NCBI GenBank assembly: GCA_023398105.1 | Contig: JAEWST010000103.1 | Location: 62,001 to 126,000, forward strand | Direction: 5' to 3' | DNA length: 64,000 bases | Source of the DNA: Bacillota bacterium | GTDB taxonomy: Bacteria; Bacillota; Clostridia; Acetivibrionales; DSM-1351 | In this document: positions 17,447 through 25,853 of the stretch, piece after piece | Position numbering within the stretch: position 1 is the stretch's first letter | How the letters are laid out: the number at the start of each line of letters is the position of its first letter | Notes under the pieces: model-generated | The model's input: the letters and a program-made list of their open reading frames with translations, nothing else | Databases searched by the model: none | Told to the model about the DNA's origin: nothing | Translations under genes and position numbers: made by a program

Positions 17447-20008
17447 TTACTCAACCCAGCGTATTAGTCCAGTGTCAAATCTATTAATAAGGTTAGGATT
17501 CTTTGGTGTAGCTCTGAAGGTATATGCATATTCGCCGCCATCTTCAATTTTTAAGTTCAAAGAGTACTTGTAGGAACCATCTTCGTTTTTCCCATCTAAC
17601 TTCATTTCTAAAGATTGGGCATTTGCTATAATACCATTGCATAACGAACCATAGTATACCTCAACCATAACATTTGAAGGATCTATAGCACCCAACTTTG
17701 CATAAGCAGTAAGGTGTATTTCATGTCCTGAGTCAGATTTATAATCCTTCAGATTATTCATGGACTTTTCAGAAAAAATCTGAACTTGATGCCAATTTGC
17801 CTTCATATGCTGCTCAAAGGCTGAAAGCTGCTTTGCTAGGCTATAGTTATCTGTACTTGCCATCCTTGAGCTATTTATTGCAGGAAGATACATTCTTTCA
17901 GTATATTCCTTTACCATTCTATCAGTACTATAGTTCCAAGTCAGTGACTTAATGGAGTTCTTCATTATGCGAATCCACTCAGTAGGAATACCTTTTTCAT
18001 TAACATTGTAAAATAAAGGTATTATTTTGTTTTCCAAAGTATCATAGATTGATTCGCTGTCAATATTATCTTGTGAATACTCATTGTCAAATTCTGTTTC
18101 ATCTCCGATAATCCAACCATTCTCTCCATCGTAGCCTTCACACCACCAGCCGTCTAAAATACTAAAGTTTATAATACCATTTATACAAACCTTTTGACCA
18201 CTTGTTCCGCTGGCTTCAAGAGGTCTTCTAGGATTGTTCATCCATACATCAACGCCCTGAACAAGGTTTCTTGCAACAGTCATATTATAGTTTTCGAGCA
18301 AAATAACCTTACCATAAAAACCTTCTTGCTTTGCTATATCATTAATATTTTTAATAACATCATGTGCAGGACCATCAGCTGGATGTGCTTTACCAGCAAA
18401 GATAATCTGCATTGGTTTTTCTGGATTATTCAGAATTTTTTGAATTCTAGCTAAATTCCTGAAAATTAAATTTGCTCGTTTGTATGTTGCAAATCTCCTT
18501 GCAAAACCAATAGTAAGAGCATTGGGATCAAGGAAAGAATCAACCTGTCTTACAGCTTCCATTGATTCACCGTTTGCTAGCTTTTGTTGCTTAAGCCTTA
18601 ACCTCACAAAATTTATTAGCTTGCATTTCAATTCTTTATGAGTTTCCCAAAGCTCCTCATCTGGAATATTATCAATACCTTCAAAAGTAGAGCTTTCATA
18701 TATTTTAGTTTTCCAATCATTATCAAGGTATTTATCGTAAAGTGCTTTTATTTTAGGTGAAATCCATGTTAATGTGTGAATACCATTAGTTACATGTGTA
18801 ATTGGAATATCATTTTTTGGTACTCCAGGCCAAACATCACTGAATATGTCTCTAGAAACAGCTCCATGAAGCTCACTTACTCCATTTTTCCTGCCCGCAA
18901 GAGTAAGTGCAAGAACAGTCATGTTGAAGTTCTGATCTTCTGACTTTTTAAGACCAAGTTCCAAGAAATCATATCTGCTTAACCCTAATTGCCCCCAGAA
19001 ATCTCCGAAGTATTTATCCATCATATAAAGAGGGAATACATCATTACCAGCTGGAACGGGAGTATGGGTAGTAAAAATAGCTGAATTTTCAACTATTTTT
19101 TTAGCTTCATTGAAGTTAATATTTTTTTCGTTAATTAGCTTTCTAATGAGTTCCAGTCCCATAAATGAAGAATGACCTTCATTCATATGGTATACTGATG
19201 CATGAATGCCTAACGCATCCAATACCCTTATACCACCAATTCCAAGGAATATCTCCTGTTGGATTCTGGTCTCCTGGTCACCGCCGTATAGTCTTGCAGT
19301 AAGAGCCCTATCGTGGTGAGAATTTTGAGGAACATCTGTATCTATTAGGAATAAATTAATTCTGCCTATCTGAACCTTCCAAACCTGTGCATGCACTGTT
19401 CGGCCTGCAAAGGTAATACTAATCTGCACCTGATCGCCATTTGAATTTAATGCTGGTAGAATTGGCAATTGGGATACATTCAGGTCAGTAAAGCAAGTCT
19501 GCTGCCAACCATCTGCATTTATTCTCTGACTAAAATAGCCTTGCTTATAGAATAAACCTATTGCTGTAAATGGTATGCCAAGATCGCTTGCAGCCTTACA
19601 ATGATCTCCTGAAAGTACACCTAGACCACCTGAATAAATAGGTAATACTTCGTTTAATCCATATTCTGCAGAAAAATATGCAATATTCTTATCTATATCT
19701 TGAGGATAAGTTCTTGTAAACCATGTGTTCTTTTCAGACATGTAGTTATCAAATGTGCTTACTACATCTTCTAGCCTATTCATAAAATCTTCATCATTAA
19801 GTTTTGATTGGAGCTTTTTTTGACTTACTTCTTGTAAGAATCGTACAGGATTTTTACCTAACTTTTCCCATAAATCCAAATCAATTTCTCTATAGAGATC
19901 AATGGCTTCAGGATTCCATGACCACCATAAATTGTAAGCAATATCATTAAGTCTTTTAAATTTTTCAGGTAATGCAGATATTACATTGATTTTACCGACT
20001 AAATACAT
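17447..20008 (-). CDS. glgP: alpha-glucan (glycogen) phosphorylase, GT35
   Basis: About 853 residues. The third Met (MYLVGKIN, base 20008) is preferred because AGGAGA lies six bases before it; the frame opens at 20029. The family is the short GT35 type with an N-terminal DUF3417-like region (NLWWSWNPEAIDLYREID). Phosphorylase motifs include AYFSAEYGLNE, IYSGGLGVLSGDHCK, YHMNEGHSSF, FTTHTPVPAGND and GFARRFATYKRANL. The PLP lysine lies in RRPLEASGTSGQK. It releases glucose 1-phosphate from glycogen or from longer dextrins in the cytoplasm, useful both for storage glycogen and imported cellodextrin-derived pools. It is monocistronic, with a family B repeat immediately upstream. Confidence 0.95.
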   Translation of the reverse strand: MYLVGKINVISALPEKFKRLNDIAYNLWWSWNPEAIDLYREIDLDLWEKLGKNPVRFLQEVSQKKLQSKLNDEDFMNRLEDVVSTFDNYMSEKNTWFTRTYPQDIDKNIAYFSAEYGLNEVLPIYSGGLGVLSGDHCKAASDLGIPFTAIGLFYKQGYFSQRINADGWQQTCFTDLNVSQLPILPALNSNGDQVQISITFAGRTVHAQVWKVQIGRINLFLIDTDVPQNSHHDRALTARLYGGDQETRIQQEIFLGIGGIRVLDALGIHASVYHMNEGHSSFMGLELIRKLINEKNINFNEAKKIVENSAIFTTHTPVPAGNDVFPLYMMDKYFGDFWGQLGLSRYDFLELGLKKSEDQNFNMTVLALTLAGRKNGVSELHGAVSRDIFSDVWPGVPKNDIPITHVTNGIHTLTWISPKIKALYDKYLDNDWKTKIYESSTFEGIDNIPDEELWETHKELKCKLINFVRLRLKQQKLANGESMEAVRQVDSFLDPNALTIGFARRFATYKRANLIFRNLARIQKILNNPEKPMQIIFAGKAHPADGPAHDVIKNINDIAKQEGFYGKVILLENYNMTVARNLVQGVDVWMNNPRRPLEASGTSGQKVCINGIINFSILDGWWCEGYDGENGWIIGDETEFDNEYSQDNIDSESIYDTLENKIIPLFYNVNEKGIPTEWIRIMKNSIKSLTWNYSTDRMVKEYTERMYLPAINSSRMASTDNYSLAKQLSAFEQHMKANWHQVQIFSEKSMNNLKDYKSDSGHEIHLTAYAKLGAIDPSNVMVEVYYGSLCNGIIANAQSLEMKLDGKNEDGSYKYSLNLKIEDGGEYAYTFRATPKNPNLINRFDTGLIRWVE

Positions 20009-20047
20009 ATCCATTCTCCTATCTTTCATTTGATTTTTAGTAAAGCA

Positions 20048-20204
20048 TTATAACGAAGCAAGAAAATGTCCCCCACTTCTATAAGTGGCGGGTGTCGCTT
20101 TGGTTTTCAAGTGGTGAGAATATCTCCCGCTTCGTTGAAATGCCGCTGATGTAATGAAATTTCTCTACAATCGAAAAATTTCATTTTGAATCTAGGCATT
20201 ATAA
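20048..20204. repeat. family B repeat, full form with variant stem
   Basis: It starts TTATAACGAAGC and ends GAATCTAGGCATTATAA. Relative to other copies the outer stem reads CGAAGC/GCTTCG instead of CGAGGC/GCCTCG, a compensatory change; the inner AAGTGG/CCGCTT likewise replaces AGGCGG/CCGCCT. A terminal ATGAAATTT/AAATTTCAT hairpin follows. GCATTATAAC occurs at both ends. Confidence 0.7.
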
Positions 20205-20405
20205 CAAAGTATACATGTCAAATAAAATATACGATTTAATAGTTATAATAACACAAAAAAGCGATTATTGGTAGTATTTACAACCAATTTAATTTTAAGT
20301 AAAATTTTTGCTAAAATTATATTACATATATGGAAAAAAATACTTTAAATAAGTTATGAACTTTATAAATAAAAAGTGGTGTTTTGTGATAAAAATAATA
20401 GTACT

Positions 20406-20807
20406 ATGATTAAACGATATTTTTTATATGGTATAATTGGCTGGAGCATGGAGATAGTATGGACTGGCTTATATTCTTTACTTAATGGTGATATGGCGTT
20501 AGAAGCTTATACCAGCCTTTGGATGTTATTTATATATGGAAGTGCTGTATTTTTAGAACCCCTACATGATGTAATCCAGAATTGGAATGTCATTTTAAGA
20601 GGTATTATTTGGGTTGTTATTATTTGGGGTATAGAATACTCTACAGGAAAGATATTGCTGGGATTGCTGAATGTCTATCCATGGCAGTACTTTGGCAAAT
20701 TTGCGGTAGAAGGGCTTGTAAGGCTGGATTATGCACCGGCTTGGTTTGTGGCTGGTTTACTATTTGAGCGTGTACATGGAACTTTTGACAGGTTGAAGAT
20801 TACTTAA
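20406..20807 (+). CDS. small multi-pass membrane protein, CmpB-like (putative ABC transporter type IV family)
   Basis: About 133 residues from ATG 20406; GTG codons at 20376 and 20379 are alternatives and no start has a good ribosome site. Three to four hydrophobic segments (YFLYGIIGWSMEIVWTGLYSLL, SLWMLFIYGSAVFL, GIIWVVIIWGIEYSTG, APAWFVAGLLFE) with the conserved GWSMEIVW and PWQY motifs resemble the small CmpB/DUF1113-type family. Its biochemical role is unknown. It has its own terminator and no obvious partner. Confidence 0.65.
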   Translation: MIKRYFLYGIIGWSMEIVWTGLYSLLNGDMALEAYTSLWMLFIYGSAVFLEPLHDVIQNWNVILRGIIWVVIIWGIEYSTGKILLGLLNVYPWQYFGKFAVEGLVRLDYAPAWFVAGLLFERVHGTFDRLKIT

Positions 20808-20895
20808 CCATTCTTATCTTATTTCTATTACTCAACTTCGAAAAATATTGAAAAAAGAGCATTTGCAGAATATAATATAATTACTTTCATATTTA

Positions 20896-20930
20896 AAAAG
20901 TATACATAAAAATGTGTATACTTTTTATTT
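20896..20930 (+). terminator. terminator of the small membrane protein gene
   Basis: AAAAGTATACA pairs with TGTGTATACTTTTT, followed by ATTT. Confidence 0.8.
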
Positions 20931-20944
20931 GGCGTTTTTATTAA

Positions 20945-21005
20945 TATAACGAGGCAAGAAAATGTCCCCCACTTCTATAAGTGGCGGGTACCACTTTGGT
21001 TATAA
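20945..21005. repeat. family B repeat, short form
   Basis: TATAACGAGGCAAGAAAATG, the CCCCCACTT/AAGTGGCGGG hairpin, then ACCACTTTGGTTATAA. It ends 20 bases before the ribosome site of the next gene and opens a false upstream reading frame. Confidence 0.7.
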
Positions 21006-21033
21006 CAGGTTTTATTGTACTTTAGGGGGATTA

Positions 21034-22068
21034 ATGAGTAATAATACATTGGTAAATAATAAGGAGACTGTTGATAATAAAAGAAAAATAGTCAAAGGAA
21101 AAAAGAAGAAAGGGAAGCTTAAGAGTTTATTAGGGTTTCTAATTTTTGAAATAGTATTCTTATCGGTAACTACACCGTTACTTATATTTTACGGGCCTTT
21201 TGATAATATAAAAGGCACTGTTACAGGTTCTTTATGGAACTCCTATACACTTAAGGGTGTTACAAGAGCCTTTTTATCAGATGCTGCAATTGCAAGAATA
21301 TTAGGAGATGGATATGCTATTTCCAGTGTTGAAACTGAAAATATTAAAATGCTAAAGTTTGGTATAAATCATACTGACGAAATAGAACTTTTTGACGTTA
21401 GCAGTAGTAAATTCCAAGGAAAGATGTTGGTAATAAAGGATCCAACAAGGATAAAAGTAGGGTACTCAGCTCAAATACCAAGAGCAGGAGAAACTACTAG
21501 CAGTATTGCCAAGAGAAATGGTGCTATTGCAGCAATAAATGGTGGTGGTTTTGTTGATTACAAATGGGCTGGAACTGGTGGAAAGCCAGTCGGAATCCTT
21601 ATGAGCAATGGTAAATATATTAGTGGTGAATTAAAAGATAAAGATAAAAAACAGGAAGTTATAGCCTTTACTGAGGATGGAATGCTCATTGTTGGAAAGC
21701 ACTCACAAAATGAATTAAAGAAATATAACGTAAAAGAGGCTATTAACTTTGGTCCTCCTTTGGTTGTTAATGGCAAACCAACAATTAAAAAGGGTGATGG
21801 GGGAGGAGGAATATCTCCTAGAACTGTAATTGGTCAAAAAGCTGACGGCTCAGTTATGTTTTTGGTAGTTGATGGTAGAACTATAAAGTCGGTTGGGGCT
21901 ACATATAAAGAAGTTCAAGATATTATGCTTAGTTATGGTGCGGAAAATGCCGCTAACTTAGATGGAGGCTCGTCAACTACAATGTATTACAATGGTAAGG
22001 TGATAAATACTCCTTCTGATGCTTTAGGAGAGAGAGCAGTACCGTCAGTATATATGGTTATGCCATAG
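21034..22068 (+). CDS. membrane-anchored NAGPA-type phosphodiester glycosidase
   Basis: 344 residues from ATG 21034 (MSNNTLVNNK), right after TTTAGGGGGATTA. The same frame runs upstream to 20962 but those 24 codons are family B repeat sequence and should be discarded. After a Lys-rich cytoplasmic tail one transmembrane segment (~40-60, LLGFLIFEIVFLSVTTPLLIF) precedes an extracytoplasmic domain with the NAGPA (PF09992) motifs AAINGGGFVDY, GGGISPRTVIGQ, LVVDGRT, NAANLDGGSSTTMYYNGKVIN and ERAVPSVYMV. The family hydrolyses sugar phosphodiesters and is found with exopolysaccharide and cell-wall genes. It is 13 bases upstream of the next gene, so they form an operon. Confidence 0.88.
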   Translation: MSNNTLVNNKETVDNKRKIVKGKKKKGKLKSLLGFLIFEIVFLSVTTPLLIFYGPFDNIKGTVTGSLWNSYTLKGVTRAFLSDAAIARILGDGYAISSVETENIKMLKFGINHTDEIELFDVSSSKFQGKMLVIKDPTRIKVGYSAQIPRAGETTSSIAKRNGAIAAINGGGFVDYKWAGTGGKPVGILMSNGKYISGELKDKDKKQEVIAFTEDGMLIVGKHSQNELKKYNVKEAINFGPPLVVNGKPTIKKGDGGGGISPRTVIGQKADGSVMFLVVDGRTIKSVGATYKEVQDIMLSYGAENAANLDGGSSTTMYYNGKVINTPSDALGERAVPSVYMVMP

Positions 22069-22081
22069 AAGGAGAATTTAA

Positions 22082-23119
22082 ATGAAAACTTTAGTAAAGT
22101 GGTATAGATGGATTCTACTGGCATTAATATTTCAATTTTGTGTGCTGATATATATTAACAATGTGTTTTTGAACGCAGATATAACAGTTAGTATTACATC
22201 TGAAAACAAAAAAGAAGTATTTACTGGAGACTTTAAAGTTCCTGAGAATTATGAAAATATTAGAATGTCTTATAATGCTGAGTTTGGTGCATATCTATTG
22301 AATGGTGTTTTACATATAGTTAATGTTGATAAAGGCGATGACAAGGAAGTTGCAGGTAAGGATAATGATAAAATAACGTATTTAAAATGGCTTCCTGATA
22401 GAAATATGGTTATCTTCTCTTCAAATACAAAGAATGGAAAAAAAGGTACTGTTCAGATTTCAACTTATGAGCCATATTCAGAAAATATAAGAGATTATCC
22501 TCAAATTGATGGATTATCTGCACAAAGCCAAATAAAGGATATAGAACTATCCCAATATACAAATGTTGTTTATGCAAAAATAGAGACATCAGATACAAAA
22601 TCGAAGATTGTTAGATTTAATGTTATGAGTCAATATGCTCATGTGATGAATTTAGGTGCAAAGGCTATAATAAAGGAATGTTCCTTTGTCAACAAACTCG
22701 TATACCAAAATGAGGGAGAAGCAATATATATTTATGATGGTATCAACAAAACAAAAAACAAGGTTCTAATAAATGCTGAAAAAGTTCGGGTTTTGGATAT
22801 TGATTTAAATGATACTTTATATATTGGAGTACTTGATTTATCAGGAAAGGTATCTCAAATCTATCATCAAAAAATTAATGAAGATAAGTTAGCTGATAAT
22901 TGGATGAAGGTTGTTTTGAAACAAGCTTCGTCTATTGAGGATATTATTATTTCGGGTAATGGAAATATATATACAAACGATATTGAAGAAAACAAAATAA
23001 TTAATGCTACAAATGGTCTTAAAGCATCCTATAGGGGAGAATTTTCTGAGATTTTGGATGGTGCATTAGTTTCAAAAGATGGAAATAGAATAATTGTTAC
23101 ATCTTTAAAGGAATACTAG
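22082..23119 (+). CDS. membrane-anchored extracytoplasmic beta-propeller-like protein
   Basis: 345 residues starting after AGAAGGAGAATTTA. One N-terminal hydrophobic anchor (~8-28, WILLALIFQFCVLIYINNVFL) is followed by an all-beta region with repeated short strands and turn motifs (ITYLKWLPDRNMVIFSSN, NVVYAKIETSD, ILDGALVSKDGNRIIV) reminiscent of WD40/TolB-type propellers. No catalytic motif is seen. Thirteen bases separate it from the phosphodiester glycosidase gene; the two probably work together outside the membrane. The family is not recognised. Confidence 0.65.
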   Translation: MKTLVKWYRWILLALIFQFCVLIYINNVFLNADITVSITSENKKEVFTGDFKVPENYENIRMSYNAEFGAYLLNGVLHIVNVDKGDDKEVAGKDNDKITYLKWLPDRNMVIFSSNTKNGKKGTVQISTYEPYSENIRDYPQIDGLSAQSQIKDIELSQYTNVVYAKIETSDTKSKIVRFNVMSQYAHVMNLGAKAIIKECSFVNKLVYQNEGEAIYIYDGINKTKNKVLINAEKVRVLDIDLNDTLYIGVLDLSGKVSQIYHQKINEDKLADNWMKVVLKQASSIEDIIISGNGNIYTNDIEENKIINATNGLKASYRGEFSEILDGALVSKDGNRIIVTSLKEY

Positions 23120-23239
23120 TAATAAAAATATAGTTGATTAATAAATATATTTTGAAGATAGTGTTTTATTTATTCTTTAGTTGGGTATTATTAAATTAAG
23201 TTACTATATTATACTATTTTATGTTTGGAGGAATTATAA

Positions 23240-23566
23240 ATGTCAGATAAAATTATAGACTTAACAAATGAGACTTTTGATAAAACTGTATTAAATTCAG
23301 ATAAACCTGTAGTTGTTGATTTTTGGGCTACCTGGTGTGGACCTTGTAGAATGGTAGGTCCTGTAATGGAAGAGTTAGCGAATGACTTTGACGGAAAAGT
23401 TCAAATAGCAAAGGTAAATGTTGATGATCAGGGTGAGTTGGCAGCAAAATTTAAAATAATGAGCATTCCTACTATTTTAGCTTTCAAAAATGGAGAGCTT
23501 GCAGAAAAAACAGTTGGTGCTAGATCAAAGGAAGAGTTTACAGATATGATAAATAAACTGTTATAA
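23240..23566 (+). CDS. trxA: thioredoxin
   Basis: 108 residues, full thioredoxin length, with the redox site ATWCGPC (Cys33 and Cys36), the buried Asp in VVVDFWA and the cis-Pro in MSIPTIL. TTGGAGGAATT precedes the ATG. It reduces protein disulfides in the cytoplasm with thioredoxin reductase, which is not in the window. It is monocistronic; a reversed family B repeat begins two bases after the stop. Confidence 0.97.
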   Translation: MSDKIIDLTNETFDKTVLNSDKPVVVDFWATWCGPCRMVGPVMEELANDFDGKVQIAKVNVDDQGELAAKFKIMSIPTILAFKNGELAEKTVGARSKEEFTDMINKLL

Positions 23567-23567
23567 T

Positions 23568-23628
23568 TATAACCAAAGTTGTACCCGCCACTTATAGAGG
23601 TGGGGGACATTTTCTTGCCTCGTTATAT
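23568..23628. repeat. family B repeat, short form, reversed
   Basis: Inverted copy: ATAACCAAAGTTGTACCC, then the hairpin, then TTTTCTTGCCTCGTTATA. It abuts the trxA stop codon. Confidence 0.7.
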
Positions 23629-23653
23629 TATTTTAATATTGATAAAGTGATTA

Positions 23654-23688
23654 ATGCGCTCATAGGCTTATTTTATGGGCGTATTTTT
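23654..23688 (+). terminator. terminator of trxA
   Basis: ATGCGCTCATA (23654-23664) pairs with TTATGGGCGTAT (23673-23684), followed by TTTT; it lies beyond the family B repeat. Confidence 0.75.
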
Positions 23689-23698
23689 GCGTATAGAA

Positions 23699-23742
23699 AT
23701 GCGAAGATAATGATGAAGGTACGAAATGTAAGCTTCGCATTT
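23699..23742 (+). repeat. family D hairpin (ATGCGAAG palindrome)
   Basis: ATGCGAAG..CTTCGCAT arms around a 27-base loop, followed by TTTT. The inverted sequence recurs at 36151-36193 with about 39 of 43 positions matching, loop included. Confidence 0.6.
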
Positions 23743-23949
23743 TTCAAGCAAAATCTGAACTTAATATTAATTACTTGCAATTATTTGTCATAATATTTTA
23801 AAAAATTACAAATATGTTAAGCAATGCATTTAATTACCGATATATACATTATAAGGTTGGCGCAATATCTTTTAAGAAGTATTATACTTATGCTTCTTAA
23901 AAAGGTTAAAGTCGACATAAAATACCTACAATATAAGGAGGATTAGTAA

Positions 23950-25554
23950 ATGAAAAAAACAAAATTGCTTAATGTATTGATTGCTCTGACATTATCATTA
24001 ATTTTTTCGGTATCCACCACTGTAAATGCTACAAGTACTTGGACAATGAAACAGGGAGTTATGTCTACTGGTAGAATGAGTCTCGCAACAGTGGTTGCAA
24101 ATGGCAATATATATGCAATCGGTGGCGATGTCAATGGTAATCAAGAAAACTACACAATTGAAGAGTACAACCCTACTACTGATACATGGACAGTGAAAGC
24201 TGTTTCTCATCTACCTCGTATAAGATTTGGGGCGGCAGTGGTAAACAACAAAATCTATATTATAGGTGGCTCTCATCAAGGTGTCCCCTATCAGTATGAT
24301 GATGCTGTTGAAGAATATGATCCTGTAACAAATCAAATTACACTTAAGGCTTCAATGCCTACCAAAAGAGAATTTTTAGGTGTAATTGCAGTTGATAATA
24401 AGATTTATGCTATAGGAGGCTTTAATGGAACTGGTGTTAAAAATTTAGTAGAAGTATATGACCCACTTGACACTAGTAATGGTTTTGATGCAAACGGCAA
24501 TCCTATGGGCAAATGGACTACGAAGGCAAGTATGCCTACCCCTAAATTTTATTTCTCAATTGGTGAAGCCAATGGCAATATATATACGATAGCTGGCAAT
24601 TATAACAATACAATATTGAAAAAGGTAGAGGTATATAATATACAAAATAATAGTTGGTCTACCAATACAGACCTTTCTATATCATGGGATACCAGTATGG
24701 CTACGTCCCTAAATGGAAAGATTTATGTAGCTGGTGGAGGCATTAATTATGTTTACGGACAAAGTGTAGTTAAGGAATATGATCCTATAATGGATACGTG
24801 GACGGACATGCCAAATATGTTAAAACTTAGAACCAACGGAGGACTAGCTTGTGTAGATGGTAAAATTTATGCTATTGGTGGTGACTCTGCTCCGATAGGG
24901 CAAATAGAAATGTTAGATATAGGCAGTAGCAGTAGCAGTTGCTGTGCATCGTGGACTCTAGATGGAAATGCCACTGATTCGAGCGGTAACGGAAATAACG
25001 GGACGCCAGTTGGCAATCCTACTACTGTAACTGGATATGTCAACCAAGCCTTAAGCTTCAGCGGTTCAAATTACATATCTATTCCAGATAATGATACCAT
25101 TGATTTTGGTACAGGAGATTTTTCTATAGCTTTCTGGGTAAAAACTACCAGCACAAAAGTCGGCAATACTATCATAGAAAAGAGGACACCCAATTGTGTA
25201 GGGTATGACGTAACTCTGTATAACGGTAGACTGTTATTACAGATAGGGGATTCGTCAGGCTACACTAATCATTTAAATACTAGTATTCCTCAAATAAACA
25301 ACGGGGCATGGCACTCTGCAGTCATCACAGTTGACAGGGACAGTACCACTGGAGTCAAGTTTTACATTGATGGAACCTTCGTCTGCGACTTTGATGCTAC
25401 AGACAGGCAAGGCTCTTTATCCAACAATCAAAGTCTCTATTTTGGAAAGCATATGGATTGGTCTGCATGGAATTTCGTTGGTTCACTTGATGAATTGAAA
25501 ATGTATACAAGAATACTAAGCCCAGCAGAAATACAACAGCAATACACACCATAA
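23950..25554 (+). CDS. secreted kelch-propeller / LamG protein
   Basis: 534 residues; the ATG follows ATAAGGAGGATTAGTAA. A signal peptide (~1-27, MKKTKLLNVLIALTLSLIF and onward to VNA) leads into about six kelch repeats (~30-325) with the alternating signatures KIYAIGG / VEVYDP / W..K..MP, for example IGGFNGTGVKNLVEVYDP and AGGGINYVYGQSVVKEYDP. A Ser/Cys linker (SSSSSCC) precedes a concanavalin/LamG domain (~335-530) with DGNATDSSGNGNNG, FSGSNYISIPD, FSIAFWVKT and GSLDELKMYTRILSPAEI. The combination suggests carbohydrate binding at the cell surface or outside the cell. No dockerin and no sortase signal are present. Confidence 0.88.
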   Translation: MKKTKLLNVLIALTLSLIFSVSTTVNATSTWTMKQGVMSTGRMSLATVVANGNIYAIGGDVNGNQENYTIEEYNPTTDTWTVKAVSHLPRIRFGAAVVNNKIYIIGGSHQGVPYQYDDAVEEYDPVTNQITLKASMPTKREFLGVIAVDNKIYAIGGFNGTGVKNLVEVYDPLDTSNGFDANGNPMGKWTTKASMPTPKFYFSIGEANGNIYTIAGNYNNTILKKVEVYNIQNNSWSTNTDLSISWDTSMATSLNGKIYVAGGGINYVYGQSVVKEYDPIMDTWTDMPNMLKLRTNGGLACVDGKIYAIGGDSAPIGQIEMLDIGSSSSSCCASWTLDGNATDSSGNGNNGTPVGNPTTVTGYVNQALSFSGSNYISIPDNDTIDFGTGDFSIAFWVKTTSTKVGNTIIEKRTPNCVGYDVTLYNGRLLLQIGDSSGYTNHLNTSIPQINNGAWHSAVITVDRDSTTGVKFYIDGTFVCDFDATDRQGSLSNNQSLYFGKHMDWSAWNFVGSLDELKMYTRILSPAEIQQQYTP

Positions 25555-25584
25555 TTGATATGGTTTGTATCCGATTGTTTGTGT

Positions 25585-25615
25585 GCCTACAATTTACAAC
25601 TGGGAAAGTTGAATA
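25585..25615 (+). repeat. family A repeat, minimal form
   Basis: GCCTACAATTTACAACTGGG followed by AAAGTTGAAT; CAACT/AGTTG forms a small hairpin. It closely resembles the copy at 52220. Confidence 0.5.
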
Positions 25616-25650
25616 ATAAATATTCTATGGTATGTGATTTATTGTTGGAG

Positions 25651-25694
25651 CACTCATGTTTTAAGCTTTTAAGCTGATAACATGAGTGTTTTTT
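25651..25694 (+). terminator. terminator of the kelch/LamG gene
   Basis: CACTCATGTT pairs with AACATGAGTG around an AAGCTTTTAAGCT inner helix, followed by TTTTTT. Confidence 0.88.
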
Positions 25695-25853
25695 ACTGCG
25701 AAAAATATTGCTTCAATTAGGAACGAGTAATCAATTACTTTACATGAAATTTAAATGACTGAAATAAATAGAAAGTTTGGTAAAAAATTAAAATAAATAC
25801 CTAAAAGTGATTGTAAAATCTCTTCCTAAACTACTTGCCTAACAGCGAGCTAT

